NCBI GenBank assembly: GCA_009594995.1
Contig: VOPR01000080.1
Span: 1 to 51,171 of the forward strand
DNA length: 51,171 nt
From: Nitrospira sp.
Lineage (GTDB): Bacteria > Nitrospirota > Nitrospiria > Nitrospirales > Nitrospiraceae
Reading direction: 5' to 3'
A program made the translations under genes and the position numbers. Under the pieces are notes generated by a model, which saw only the letters and a list, made by a program, of their open reading frames with translations, was not told the DNA's origin and made no database searches. Within the stretch, counting starts at the first letter, position 1; each line of letters begins with the position of its first letter. This document shows, one piece after another, positions 15,700-25,132 of this stretch.

Positions 15700-16875
15700 T
15701 CACTCTCGAAAAGCAAGCTCCAGCAGGTGGAGGACGCGATTCTGCCAGTCGGCCTGCTGAGCAAATTGCGCGTATTCTGCGCGCCGAGGCGACTCTGCCA
15801 CACCGCGCGCAACTGCGTCGGAGAACTCTTCCGTCGACACGCACAACTTCGCCGGGCTCTGCAGGCGCTCCAGCTCTCGCCAGCGGGTTGCAACGACGGG
15901 CAGCCCCGCCGCGAGATATTCATAGAGCTTCAAGGGGTGGATACTATGCACCAACGTCGGGTGACTCTGCACATCGAACGGAATCAGTCCGACATTCGCC
16001 GCCCGCAAATATTCCGGCAATCGCGCAAATGGCCGCGGCCCGAGCAGATGCAAATTGGCTGCAGGCGTAAATCGGGCATGGGCGTGTCGAGATCCCCCGA
16101 TGAGCACGAATGAGATATCCGGCAAGGCCGCCACCAGACGATTCACTAGCGCGTAGTCGAACCAGGCATCCATATACCCTGCATAGACGGCGATCGGCCG
16201 GCGTATGGACGCATACTCGGGTGGAACCGGCACATCAGGCCTGGCGAAATGGGAAAAGTTGACACCATTCGGCAAATGCGCCATCCGACGAGGCTTCAGG
16301 CTTTCCACATAGTCTTTGAGGGTCTCCGCACTGTACACCACCAAATCCGCGGCGGCGGCCAGATCTCGTTCGGCTGCCCGGGCGGCGGGCGTCGTGCGTC
16401 CGAATCCGGATGTGTTGTCGGCCACTCGAAACACCGTTCGGCCGCGGGCGACACGAGAGAGCCAGGACAGATGTTTCGGGCTATCGCAGTACAGGAGATC
16501 GACCGTGCCGAAGCCGTGATTGCGCACCACCTTTTCGACCGAAGGCCATGTCAGGCTTGCCCAGCCGCGCTCAAGCGCGTGACTGCGCAGCATAGGCTCA
16601 TTTCGCGGGGTGGCCACTGCTCCCGGAACATAGGCCCACAGCCTCTGGTCCAGATCCCACAGGCCATCGCCCCGGTACAGCTGGAACCTGCTGGCCAACT
16701 CCTTCCGCGCAGGACCCAAGAGATGTAGCGGAGAAATGGGATCAGACACGAAACCGACCGTCCATCCGGCATCCACAAAGCCGCGCGCCAGATGATGGCT
16801 CCCCACCTGAAACGGAGTGGTCCAGTAATTCGCGCAAGCCATGAGAATCTTCTGGGTCGAATGCCCTTGCCCCAC
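15700..16875 (-). CDS. Glycosyltransferase, GT-B fold (TuaH/GumH-like)
   Basis: A 391-residue protein with the outline of a GT1/GT4 enzyme. It has ILMACANYWTTPFQVGSHHLARGFVDAG (N-domain glycine-rich loop), LLYCDSPKHLSWL, VFRVADN, VYSAETLKDYV, LPNGVNFSHFA, IAVYAGYMDAWFDYALV, VLIGGSRH, HLLGPRPFARLPEYLRAANVGLIPF and a donor-site HPLKLYEYLAAGLPVVATRW. The pattern is like polysaccharide transferases that act late in repeat-unit assembly. The start is a GTG placed directly after the TAA of the upstream methyltransferase gene; an ATG 11 codons in is an alternative. Specificity cannot be assigned. Confidence 0.87.
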   Translation of the reverse strand: MGQGHSTQKILMACANYWTTPFQVGSHHLARGFVDAGWTVGFVSDPISPLHLLGPARKELASRFQLYRGDGLWDLDQRLWAYVPGAVATPRNEPMLRSHALERGWASLTWPSVEKVVRNHGFGTVDLLYCDSPKHLSWLSRVARGRTVFRVADNTSGFGRTTPAARAAERDLAAAADLVVYSAETLKDYVESLKPRRMAHLPNGVNFSHFARPDVPVPPEYASIRRPIAVYAGYMDAWFDYALVNRLVAALPDISFVLIGGSRHAHARFTPAANLHLLGPRPFARLPEYLRAANVGLIPFDVQSHPTLVHSIHPLKLYEYLAAGLPVVATRWRELERLQSPAKLCVSTEEFSDAVARGVAESPRRAEYAQFAQQADWQNRVLHLLELAFRE

Positions 16876-17655
16876 TTACTTGACCGCCTGAATGCAAATG
16901 AACCAACCGAATCGAGCGGGCACGATCTGTGTCAGCCAGGCTGGTAATCGCAGCCTGTCATAGGTCGTCATCATCGGTGTCGCAGCGACCTGAGAGAACT
17001 GCGCATACAACTCTCGCGCTTCACGAATGGTGTACGCCTTCGTGCCCGGGCTTTCCATGTGGTGGGCAACGACATCCGCCAGCGTCCGGTCAGGCCGCGC
17101 ACGGAGCAGGCCATATTTCACCCACAACTTCAGGGCCACGAGTGAATGCCTTCCGTACAACATGCCGATGAACTGGCCATTCGGCTTCAGTACCCGTCGG
17201 ATCTCGGCGATGATTCGCTCGGGATGCTCCGCATGGTGAATGACGCCCCAGGAATACACCAGATCGAACGACTGGTCTGGAAAGGGAAGAGTTTCGGCAT
17301 CGATTTGTTGCAAGTGGCTGGTCAATCCGTACAAGGCCAACCGTGCGCGTGTGACCTCGATCGCCCGCTCGGTCAAATCCACCCCGTGGCACTCCAAGCC
17401 GGCGCGTGCCCATTGCAGGTGATCGGTCCCGGCGCCGACGCCGACCTCCAACAGACGTCGACCACGGTGACGAGTAAATTGGGCGACAGAGTGGATGAAC
17501 GGTTCCAACTCGTACCGGTAAGCTTCGATCCGTTCGAACCATTCGCGACTGAGCTCCGGTACCTCACCCACGATCGGACGGGCGGTGCCGCACGCTTCCT
17601 GGTTCCAATAGCGGCGCACATCTTCGTTATCGTTTTTCGCCGTTGATCGCTGCAT
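16876..17655 (-). CDS. Class I SAM-dependent methyltransferase
   Basis: A 259-residue methyltransferase of the Methyltransf_11 type. Motif I is LLEVGVGAGTDHLQWARAG (about residues 68-86), the acidic motif II is CHGVDLTERAI, the post-II region DAETLPFPDQSFDLVYSWGVIHHAEHPE is complete, and motif III is VLKPNGQFIGMLYG. The N-terminal RRYWNQEACGTARP segment is common in methyltransferases found in surface-polysaccharide loci. It probably methylates a sugar or a lipid-linked glycan. Its stop abuts the GTG start of the GT that follows, so the two are coupled. An 85-nt gap separates it from the preceding glycosyltransferase gene. Confidence 0.9.
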   Translation of the reverse strand: MQRSTAKNDNEDVRRYWNQEACGTARPIVGEVPELSREWFERIEAYRYELEPFIHSVAQFTRHRGRRLLEVGVGAGTDHLQWARAGLECHGVDLTERAIEVTRARLALYGLTSHLQQIDAETLPFPDQSFDLVYSWGVIHHAEHPERIIAEIRRVLKPNGQFIGMLYGRHSLVALKLWVKYGLLRARPDRTLADVVAHHMESPGTKAYTIREARELYAQFSQVAATPMMTTYDRLRLPAWLTQIVPARFGWFICIQAVK

Positions 17656-17740
17656 AGATTCTTTTCGAGCCTTCCCTCGTCACGAAGTCACGGACCACCG
17701 CCACTCGACACGATGCTGCAAGACGGATCGCGGGCCGTTG

Positions 17741-19051
17741 CTAGGCACCGCCCTGTCGACACGCGTCGCAAAGCGCCGCCCAGAACGCCGCCTTGACGAC
17801 CGATGCATCATGCCGTGCCACCGCGACCTCCCTGGCACGCCGCCCAAGCTGCTCGCGAAGGGTAGCATTCTGCATGAGCGTTCGAATAGCCGACATGACC
17901 GGTTCTTCACCGCGAGCAGCCACGACATGTCCCCAGCCTTCCTTAGTCGCATAACGTGCGGTCGCCACGTCGCCGGGAGCATACACGAGAATCGGCGTTC
18001 CTGAAATCATATACGCCGGCGCCTTCGTCGGAAGGGAGAGCCGAATGTATCGGGCACTTCGCGCATCGAAGTTGTAGGGCAAGACCAACAGATCCGTCCC
18101 GGCCAGCAACCGCGCGATCGATGTCGGATCGGGCGGCCCTTCGATTCTGACGGCCGGAGAAGCCAGGTCGTGAAGATACGCGGACTCATGCGCCGGAGAA
18201 TGAATCCGGAGTTGCACGTCGAGTCCGTCGGCTGCCAACCGGGCTACGGCGCGAGCGATGTCTCTCAAACTTTCCCGCTGTCCGTCCGGCACGATGGATC
18301 CCACGTACCGCAGGACAAATGGGGAACCTGCCTTCCACTCGGTTCGGGAATCCGGCAACCACCGTTCGATATCAAGCGCGTTCTGAAACGGCAGAAACGG
18401 ATAGCCGTAGCGCTGGTGATATTCTTCGCACATCTGCTCGCAGATGGCGAATCGACCGGTCGCCTCGCGGAGCGTGGCCTTCAATTCATGCCGCAACAGC
18501 GGGCCCACGACCGGCCCCAAAAGGCCACCAGTATGCAGCACGGCGGGCCAGTCATCCATCATATGCACCACCAGGGGAATCGCCCATCGCTTTGCCAGTT
18601 GCCGCGTGAGATCCACCTGCTCCAGAGAACCCAGGAATCCGTACAGTAGGGTCGGCCGAAAGTCTTCAACCCACGCCGTAAGGTCTTTCGTGAGGCAAGC
18701 GCGTTTGGGCACGCTATCACCGATGACTCGTTTGGCCGTCTCAATAGCAGACGTGCCTGCCGACGGACCCCCTGTGCCGGTTGATTGCGGCGTCCCCGCC
18801 GAGTGATTTTTAAATCGCCCGTAGGATCGCCTGATCAACGAAAAGGGCCAGACCCAACGGATTTCCTGCTCCGTCAGACGATAGAAATTCCGACAGACGG
18901 TCCGGTCAACCGGAGTGGCGTCGTCGTGCAGATTGGCGAGCCGATCAGCCGGCCACCCCCGGAATAGATTGGTCAGCGTGATCCCGCCGCCGGTCACGAG
19001 ATTGAAGTTGTTTCCCGTTACCACCAGAATACGAGGGAAGTCCTGCGTCAC
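17741..19051 (-). CDS. Glycosyltransferase, GT-B fold
   Basis: A 436-residue protein with N-domain features ILVVTGNNFNLVTGGGITLTNLFRGW and LLYGFLGSLEQVDLTRQLAKRW, a VVHMMDDWPAVLH segment seen in several GT4-like proteins, FAICEQMCEEY, FLPFQNALDIERWLP, RYVGSIVPDGQRESL, and the donor-side GTDLLVLPYNFDARSARYIRLSLPTKAPAYMISGTPILVYA. It lacks the classic EGFGLPxLEA block; the ending resembles GT4 proteins that place a sugar on an already branched chain. It overlaps the upstream methyltransferase by 4 nt (19048-19051). Residues 80-110, rich in Ser, Thr and Gly, look like a linker. Substrate unknown. Confidence 0.82.
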   Translation of the reverse strand: MTQDFPRILVVTGNNFNLVTGGGITLTNLFRGWPADRLANLHDDATPVDRTVCRNFYRLTEQEIRWVWPFSLIRRSYGRFKNHSAGTPQSTGTGGPSAGTSAIETAKRVIGDSVPKRACLTKDLTAWVEDFRPTLLYGFLGSLEQVDLTRQLAKRWAIPLVVHMMDDWPAVLHTGGLLGPVVGPLLRHELKATLREATGRFAICEQMCEEYHQRYGYPFLPFQNALDIERWLPDSRTEWKAGSPFVLRYVGSIVPDGQRESLRDIARAVARLAADGLDVQLRIHSPAHESAYLHDLASPAVRIEGPPDPTSIARLLAGTDLLVLPYNFDARSARYIRLSLPTKAPAYMISGTPILVYAPGDVATARYATKEGWGHVVAARGEEPVMSAIRTLMQNATLREQLGRRAREVAVARHDASVVKAAFWAALCDACRQGGA

Positions 19052-19875
19052 GCGGCACTCTTTTCAGTCGGGGCGAGAAGAAACATCCAATCGGCGGACC
19101 AGGAAAATGGCAGGACATCGGCAACCCGATTGTTCATTCGGTACAGCGCCTGTCGAAACGGCGGCACCCGCAGCAGCACATCGATATAGGGTCCGCACAG
19201 GAAGGTTCTCGCCCGCCGCTCGGTTACGCGGAAACCGCCAGTGCGGAAGATCTCCTGGAGGCGCCGGACACGAAAAAACTGCACATGCCCGGATTCAAAA
19301 TTTAGAAATCCGACCTGTTCCTGCTGGAAGGAGTTCTGTGCCAACGGTGCCGTCTCGTCGGATTGCGCATGCATCCTCCGCCGCGCATGGACCAGGCCAC
19401 GCATCATCTGATCAACCCCGATCCTGGCCAGCCCCCGTTGGATACGACAGAACATTTCGTAGGATCCATACCCGTTGGGGGTGGTAATGATCAAGGCCCC
19501 GTTCGGATTCAACAACCGCCGTAGGAGGCTGAGACAGGCTTGCGGCTGCTGGAGATGTTCCAGGACTTCGGAACAGATAATCAGGTCGACGGCCACACCT
19601 TCTTCGATCAACGTTTCGAGACGGGCCGTCCGAAACCGAAGATTCGGCAGCGGATATCGCTGTCGCGCCTCTAGAATGGACGGCTCATGCATGTCCACCC
19701 CTAGCACCCGATGTCCCAAACGGGCCAGGGGATAGGTCACATGATCACCCGTACCGCACCCGAAATCGAGAATCGACAGCGACGGAATGCCTAGTCGCTT
19801 CGCGACCGCTGCCGCCCAGGCCTCGATCGTCTGAAGCCGTTTTACGATGCCGTAGGAGGTTTCAGGAAATGTCAC
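19048..19875 (-). CDS. Class I SAM-dependent methyltransferase
   Basis: This 275-residue protein has motif I ILDFGCGTGDHVTYPLARLG (about residues 34-53), VLGVDMHEPSILEAR, a DLIICSEVLEHLQQP post-I region, and LLNPNGALIITTPNGYGSYE. This is a Methyltransf_23-type enzyme with a long C-terminal half (FFRVRRLQEIFRTGGFRV). It starts with GTG, AAGG lying six bases upstream, and overlaps the next GT gene by 4 nt. The 232-nt AT-rich gap before it (19876-20107) marks the end of the AT-richer island. I see no gene there, only short inverted repeats and a T run after the GT4 stop. Likely role: O- or N-methylation in the glycan. Confidence 0.9.
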   Translation of the reverse strand: MTFPETSYGIVKRLQTIEAWAAAVAKRLGIPSLSILDFGCGTGDHVTYPLARLGHRVLGVDMHEPSILEARQRYPLPNLRFRTARLETLIEEGVAVDLIICSEVLEHLQQPQACLSLLRRLLNPNGALIITTPNGYGSYEMFCRIQRGLARIGVDQMMRGLVHARRRMHAQSDETAPLAQNSFQQEQVGFLNFESGHVQFFRVRRLQEIFRTGGFRVTERRARTFLCGPYIDVLLRVPPFRQALYRMNNRVADVLPFSWSADWMFLLAPTEKSAA

Positions 19876-20107
19876 TCAATGCCTTGCATTTTTTAGCGAT
19901 ACACTCGGACACTAGATGACAGAGTACTTCTCTCTAAAAACCATACTTTTCATCAAATCACAGTTGTGAGTTATTCAACCCAATATATGCCCTGCCAGCC
20001 TCAATTGACCCTAATTGACACTACCGGCAGCCATCAAAGCATGGGCAAAAAACTAATCACCATAGTTGCGACAGTCGGCAGCCTACGCTCTATCTGACAC
20101 AGCAGTA

Positions 20108-21361
20108 TTAAAGGCTTGTGCCCGCCATCTTGAGTCCACGGTAGAGTTCAAGATATCTCTCAACCTCCAATTGTATGGAGTATTCCTGCCGAGCATGCTC
20201 TCGGCATCGGCGCCTCATGGCAGCCAGTCGAGTGCTGTCAGCCAAGACCCAGCGAATGCCATTTGCCAAATCGACGGCGTCCTCATGCACTGCCAGATAC
20301 CCAGTCTCCTTATGAATCACAATATCCCGCACACCTCCGACCTGAAAGGCAACACTCGGCGTCCCCGAAGCAGTGGCCTCAATCAACGAGACGGGCAGGT
20401 TGTCTGCGAGAGTGGGCAGCACGAACACATCGGCCGCAACGTAGCAACGACGCATTAGATCTGAAGAGCCTAAATAACCAACTTCCCGAACGGAGACTAA
20501 ATCCTTGCAGTTCTCAAACACTCCTCGACTCCCCACTGACAGAATCCACGGGCGCCGTTTCAGATTGAGAGTTTTCAGTGCCTCCCTAAAAAACCGGGAA
20601 CCCTTCCTGCTTGCACCTGCAATCTGGTCAGCAAAGGCCACCACCATAATCACTTGCGCGCCCCTCGGGATATCCAATGCATCTCTGGCCTCCAACTGTC
20701 CGCCAGGGTGGAACTCATCCAGGTTAATACCGTATGGAATACAACGTATTTCATGCCCTTCAAATAGAGGGCTTTCCTTGGCCATGTCAGTTAACCATCG
20801 GGAGGGTGCGACCACGGTGATGTCGGATTGTTGATAGCTCTGATATTTTTTGCGCCACAAAAATGAGGTCGTGTCTATAAGAATACTCGGATACTCGCCC
20901 AAGTTTGGACAATGCCCGCATCCCGTCTGCCAGCGCTCACAATCATAATTGTAGGAGCAATGCCCCGTGAGAGCCCAGGTATCGTGCAGGGTCCAGACAA
21001 GGGGTGCCTGACGAGCAAGCTTTGGCAGTATTGTGAACGAGAAAAAGCTTCCATGCAGGTTATGCAGATGAATCACATCGGCATTCTTTACAAATGGATG
21101 ATTTAGAAATTTATTCTTCAGAGGTTGAATCAAGTACTGAAGGCCGGTCCACGATTCACAATTTCGCACCATACGATCGCAGATTTTCCCTGGGATGGTG
21201 CGGGGGAATCCGATACGATCAATCTCCTGCCGCGGCTCCGTCTTTTGCCCAACCAGCATAGATGAATCATGGCCGCTGGCTAGCAACCCCGTATGCAGTT
21301 GAAATGCGGCACGCGCTGCACCGCCGCTATTGTCAGCAGTACCAATATGTACAACTTTCAT
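20108..21361 (-). CDS. Glycosyltransferase family 4 (WcaC-like)
   Basis: A 417-residue protein with VVHIGTADNSGGAARAAFQLH at the start, ADVIHLHNLHGSFFSF, and PLVWTLHDTWALTGHCSYNYDC followed by WQTGCGHCP. The Cys-containing HDTWAxTGHC block is typical of colanic-acid-type GT4 enzymes. Further on are VVAPSRWLTDMA, IPYGINLDEFHP, and the donor site VFVLPTLADNLPVSLIEATASGTPSVAFQVGGVRD. The frame also has an ATG at 21433, preceded by AAGG, which would overlap the upstream gene by 32 nt and add 24 untypical residues. I prefer 21361, where the family consensus begins. Codon use is AT-richer than in the genes to the left. Confidence 0.88.
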   Translation of the reverse strand: MKVVHIGTADNSGGAARAAFQLHTGLLASGHDSSMLVGQKTEPRQEIDRIGFPRTIPGKICDRMVRNCESWTGLQYLIQPLKNKFLNHPFVKNADVIHLHNLHGSFFSFTILPKLARQAPLVWTLHDTWALTGHCSYNYDCERWQTGCGHCPNLGEYPSILIDTTSFLWRKKYQSYQQSDITVVAPSRWLTDMAKESPLFEGHEIRCIPYGINLDEFHPGGQLEARDALDIPRGAQVIMVVAFADQIAGASRKGSRFFREALKTLNLKRRPWILSVGSRGVFENCKDLVSVREVGYLGSSDLMRRCYVAADVFVLPTLADNLPVSLIEATASGTPSVAFQVGGVRDIVIHKETGYLAVHEDAVDLANGIRWVLADSTRLAAMRRRCREHARQEYSIQLEVERYLELYRGLKMAGTSL

Positions 21362-21401
21362 CACGTGATTAGTGCTTTCGGATGTGCCGGGGACTAGTAC
21401 C

Positions 21402-23153
21402 CTAGAAAACAGATTCCTGCCTAGGACTTTCATCAGACCTTAGAAAATCCGCTTCTTCGGACTGCAGCCATAGTGCGAGTTGCTCAAGATCTGGTGCATA
21501 AGCCAGCTTGAGACCACTCTCAGGCTGAAACACAATGTTGGTATCGAGAGGGTCGCCGACACTGCTCATAGGCTTCTTTACCAATTGAAAGCTTTGGACT
21601 GGCCAGGGTCTGCGCATGAACAGCACATATCCAAATCGCCTAGCAAGCTCTATCTGCGCATCAGCAAGCCGCGGTATCGTATGCGCCTGAGCCAGACGCC
21701 TCAAATAATCGTCTTTTGTACTGGAATCCACGGTAAAGCCAAGTCCTGCATACCGTCCTGTTCCAGCCGTGAGTACGGGGATACCATGACAGGCCATTTC
21801 AATTCCGATCGTGCCTCTGACCGTTACGCACACATCGGTAATCTGGAAGAATGACAACGTACTAAGGTCTGTATCCGGCGCAATGACTTTCACATGGTCC
21901 GGGAGCTTCCCAACGGCGCTTCGAATCGCGATGGAATCTCGAAGTTCACCGGTGTGTTTCTCATACTTCAATTTCCACACAAGGTCTGGATGCAGCTTGA
22001 TCAACCAATTGAGGTTGGAATTCTTGCACGCGGCCTGCACCGTCTCAATCAGCCACGTTTCGTAATCCTGGAACAAACTTGTCCCGTAAAAAAATGTCGC
22101 ATCCCAGAGGACATGAGAAAAAACCACGGCCGTCTTTTTATTGGGATCGAGACTCAGCTGCTGAATCACCTCGTCTCGTGATTTAATCTTTTTATCCTGA
22201 TGAAGATAACGCCGATTGAACCACGTTCCCTTCTCATAGCTTTCGGAAAACTCGGTCATCAGACTCTCCGAGCAACCCGACGACCACGGCATCTTTTTCG
22301 TAGCTTCCCAAGTCGAAGGATCTAATGAGAACGGATGCTGGTGCCGATTCCTGGCAGTGTACCGCTTGAGCACATACTGGTTCGTGTTCTGCGATCCCAC
22401 ATACTGAACGACCGGAATTCCCGCAGCAACACAGACCCCAAATATTTCAGCAAAAGGAGAGATGCCCTTCTCAAGGAGCATGCCCATCACAGGTGGAAAT
22501 GCCTTCCGCATCGCTTCAGCGGCGTGAACGTTCTTCTGAATGGCCAAAATCTCCCGCCAAATCGCAGCCCTCGTCGCCACATTCGAAAAATCAAATTGCG
22601 CGAACTTATTCTTATACACGTGATTCGAGACCGCAATTCTACCAACGTCCACACCATGGTATGTCAATTCCATCAATTCAGGCAGAGAGGCAACCTCCGG
22701 TAATATATCCCAGGCGCCCTGAGAGGAGCTTTGTGCCACGACCCCATGAAAACTCTCCACATTGATACTGCGATGAATCGCAAAACTTCGGTGATATCGC
22801 TCGACCCACCTGAATCGAGAAGTATTTACCGCCACAGGCATCATCCCTGCCAGGCGAACCGCCACGGAAATGATTCCCTCCAACTTGACTCCCCACACAG
22901 TATGCATGCTGCCAATCATCCAGACTGGCTTTGATGGATCTCCCGAAGGCAGTTCGTTACTCATGGCCTCAATTGTCGCACGACACGTTAGGTAATCACG
23001 TCGAATCGCCCGAGAGCGATGCCGCTCTTCAGTGAAGAGACACCATCGCAACGCCTCGCCAAGCACACTTCGCACACCAAGGGATGCCAGAGCTTCCGAG
23101 AAAGTCGATCGCTTTAACCACTCCGCGAGGCGCTCATATTGTTCACGCATCAT
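21402..23153 (-). CDS. Capsule-polysaccharide-synthesis-like protein (putative transferase)
   Basis: A protein of about 583 residues that I cannot name exactly. The second half looks like capsule synthesis proteins (KpsS/LipB-like GT-B fold). It has KTAVVFSHVLWDATFFYG, NLNWLIKLHPDLVWK, HVKVIAPDTDLSTLSFFQITDVCVTVRGTIGIEMACHGIPVLTAGTGRYAGLGF and a final TKDDYLRRLAQAH. The HPD plus GTxGxE-type acceptor/nucleotide pattern is the evidence. The N-terminal half (about residues 1-320) contains PVWMIGSMHTVWGVKLEGII and GIPVVQYVGSQNTNQYVLKRYT and is presumably the partner lobe. The in-frame TTG at 23159 is passed over for the ATG at 23153. Predicted role: transfer of an acidic sugar such as a nonulosonate, suggested only by its position right after neuA. 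Confidence 0.65.
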   Translation of the reverse strand: MMREQYERLAEWLKRSTFSEALASLGVRSVLGEALRWCLFTEERHRSRAIRRDYLTCRATIEAMSNELPSGDPSKPVWMIGSMHTVWGVKLEGIISVAVRLAGMMPVAVNTSRFRWVERYHRSFAIHRSINVESFHGVVAQSSSQGAWDILPEVASLPELMELTYHGVDVGRIAVSNHVYKNKFAQFDFSNVATRAAIWREILAIQKNVHAAEAMRKAFPPVMGMLLEKGISPFAEIFGVCVAAGIPVVQYVGSQNTNQYVLKRYTARNRHQHPFSLDPSTWEATKKMPWSSGCSESLMTEFSESYEKGTWFNRRYLHQDKKIKSRDEVIQQLSLDPNKKTAVVFSHVLWDATFFYGTSLFQDYETWLIETVQAACKNSNLNWLIKLHPDLVWKLKYEKHTGELRDSIAIRSAVGKLPDHVKVIAPDTDLSTLSFFQITDVCVTVRGTIGIEMACHGIPVLTAGTGRYAGLGFTVDSSTKDDYLRRLAQAHTIPRLADAQIELARRFGYVLFMRRPWPVQSFQLVKKPMSSVGDPLDTNIVFQPESGLKLAYAPDLEQLALWLQSEEADFLRSDESPRQESVF

Positions 23154-23259
23154 ACTCAAGACTCACAATGCAAAGTGATTAGATTCACTACTATGTGGAG
23201 GAAGAAGACCAGCATGAGCGCTTGAAAATTGGCACTCATCCACTGAGAACATAGGAGGA

Positions 23260-23997
23260 CTACACACTCATATGTGGGAGGGAAACTTGACCGGAAGCTA
23301 ACAACCATTCTGCTCTCTTGAGATCCTCATACCCATCGACATCAATCCCATAGGCATACTCCACCATCTTAGGGAGGGACCTGACGCCAAATAGATCTGC
23401 TTGTTCTCTGATTGTTCGAACCCTCACCACAAGTAGATTACCGAAGATGTAAAACGTCGGCTTGCGCTGCTTGTTATAGCAATCCTTCCTTTCGGCGGCG
23501 AACCTAAACCTCAACAACCCCTCCTCAACCACCCGTTGATTGTAGGCATGCATGTTATGAGGAAAAGAACAGATTGTTTGGACGGAGTCAGCATGGGGGT
23601 CTTGACGTAACGTGGTCACTGCCTCATCGATGTCCGAGGGCAACACGAATGGGGAAGTCGGCTGCAATAATACAATCATCTCTGGCACAGAATCGCCCTG
23701 GCGTGCACAATCTTCTAACAGGTGTCGAATTACATCCAGAACTGGAGTATCGTCTTGGCAGAGATCGGCAGGGCGATGGTGAACATCGACACCCATTCGT
23801 ACACATTCTGTTGCAATCTCCGGATGCTCCGTCGAGCAGAGCAACCGAGTCACTGTCCGGCTTGATCGTCCGGCTTCAATTACATAATCGATAAGCGGTC
23901 GCTCCCCAAGGGCGACCAAATTCTTGAGCGGAATGGACTTCGACCCTCCACGCGCAGGAATAATCCCCCACACACCCATGCTGTCTGCAGAATTCAT
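23260..23997 (-). CDS. neuA: CMP-nonulosonic acid (sialic-acid-like) cytidylyltransferase
   Basis: The product has about 245 residues and activates a nonulosonic acid with CTP. Motifs: IIPARGGSKSIPLKNLVALGERPLIDYVI (nucleotide loop), LLCSTEHPEIA, HHRPADLCQDDTPVLDVI, MIVLLQPTSPFVLPSDIDEAV, and a C-terminal YGIDVDGYEDLKRAEWLL that supplies metal ligands. KDO cytidylyltransferases share the fold, but ARGGSKSIPLKN and LLQPTSPF are the NeuA form. The frame extends to 24060, but the ATG at 23997 overlaps the dehydrogenase stop by 4 nt (23994-23997) and fits the family start. It belongs to the neuC, neuB, dehydrogenase, neuA set. Exact sugar (neuraminic, legionaminic or other) is not determined. Confidence 0.88.
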   Translation of the reverse strand: MNSADSMGVWGIIPARGGSKSIPLKNLVALGERPLIDYVIEAGRSSRTVTRLLCSTEHPEIATECVRMGVDVHHRPADLCQDDTPVLDVIRHLLEDCARQGDSVPEMIVLLQPTSPFVLPSDIDEAVTTLRQDPHADSVQTICSFPHNMHAYNQRVVEEGLLRFRFAAERKDCYNKQRKPTFYIFGNLLVVRVRTIREQADLFGVRSLPKMVEYAYGIDVDGYEDLKRAEWLLASGQVSLPHMSV

Positions 23998-24971
23998 CCT
24001 GCCATCCCTGCAAGAGCCTGTAGGGTGAGTTGAATGGTGTGCTGCTCCGTCAAGCGCCAAGCATCCAATGTGGATCCGCCGATGTGTGGAGTTATAAGAA
24101 GGTTGTCGTGGGTCCTGGCATACTGTACTAACGGATGATCCCCGACGTGATGCTTGAATCCGGGAACAAACTCCCCATCTAACACATCGACTGCTGCACC
24201 GGCTAACTTTCCTGAGACAAGCGCCATTCGTAGGTCCTCGGAATTCACAATCTCGCCCCGAGAGGTGTTGATAAAGTAGGCGCCATCTCTAAAGCGTGCA
24301 AATCGCGCGCTATCAAATAGGCCAGCATTCTGCGGCTCCATAGGAATATGCACGCTCACGACATCGCTCTGAGAAACAAGTTCATCGAGCGATACGGATT
24401 TATGCAGGCCCTCCCCCTCCATGGGCACAAAGGGATCGTAATAGAGCACCTTCATCCCAAAACTACGGGCAATTCTGGCAACCATTTTCCCTAACCGACC
24501 AAGCCCGACAATCCCAAGGGACATTCTCGACAACATTGTCCTTCCGCCGAAATTTCTTCGCTCCCATTCACCCGAACATACTTCCTGAAAGGACCAGGGA
24601 ACCTTTCGTACTATACCGAGGATCAGCGCCCAGGTCATTTCAGCCGTGGGGGTGATGGACTCAAGAAAACTCGCTTCATTCTTCAGCGAAATCACTCGAA
24701 TTCCTCGTCGAACCGCGTAGTCCACGTCTATATGAGGAACTCCCGTTGTGTTCGACGCAATGACTTTAAGCGCCGGAGCCATGTCGATCTTCTCTTTCCC
24801 CCAAAAGTACCCCAACGGAGCAATCACTACATGAATATGGCTCAAGTCCTCAGGACGATCCTCATCTGGAGAAGACACTGTCTCAACTTGAAATCGCTCC
24901 TTGAGCAAAGCGAGATTCTCGGGCTGATACCTCAACAAGTCATAGTACCTAAGCACAGGCTTCGCAGTCAT
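23994..24971 (-). CDS. D-isomer-specific 2-hydroxyacid dehydrogenase
   Basis: A 325-residue NAD(P)-dependent dehydrogenase of the SerA/GhrB type. The catalytic domain has VIASNTTGVPHIDVDYAVRRGIRV and ASFLESITPTAEMTWALIL. The Rossmann domain has LGIVGLGRLGKMVARIARSFGM. Catalytic residues are the Arg of NTSRGEIVN, the acid in AAVDVLDGE and the His of LLITPHIGGST. GGGAG lies four bases before the ATG. It is coupled by a 4-nt overlap to neuA and lies 161 nt after neuB, so it should act on a precursor or product of the nonulosonate pathway, for example reducing or oxidising an alpha-keto acid. No known canonical sialic acid pathway needs it. I see only a small pseudo-palindrome (25012-25026) in the gap. 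Confidence 0.85.
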   Translation of the reverse strand: MTAKPVLRYYDLLRYQPENLALLKERFQVETVSSPDEDRPEDLSHIHVVIAPLGYFWGKEKIDMAPALKVIASNTTGVPHIDVDYAVRRGIRVISLKNEASFLESITPTAEMTWALILGIVRKVPWSFQEVCSGEWERRNFGGRTMLSRMSLGIVGLGRLGKMVARIARSFGMKVLYYDPFVPMEGEGLHKSVSLDELVSQSDVVSVHIPMEPQNAGLFDSARFARFRDGAYFINTSRGEIVNSEDLRMALVSGKLAGAAVDVLDGEFVPGFKHHVGDHPLVQYARTHDNLLITPHIGGSTLDAWRLTEQHTIQLTLQALAGMAG

Positions 24972-25132
24972 CAGCTCCCACCATCATAGCGTACAGATTC
25001 ATCCACCAAACGTGACACCACGTCACATGCAACGAGCTCTTTTATATTCATTGCCCAGCGGGACGGGATAATACGAAGCCTACATTGACTCGCAGATCAA
25101 TTCACCCTTCCACTCCTATGCAACAGATCACC

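Noticed and set aside
20051..20067. 5-bp hairpin with T run after the GT4 at 20108
   Set aside because: The stem is too short to call a terminator with confidence.
25012..25026. Pseudo-palindrome GTGAC-N5-GTCAC in the neuB-dehydrogenase gap
   Set aside because: Only 5-bp arms, no clear promoter beside it; chance is likely.
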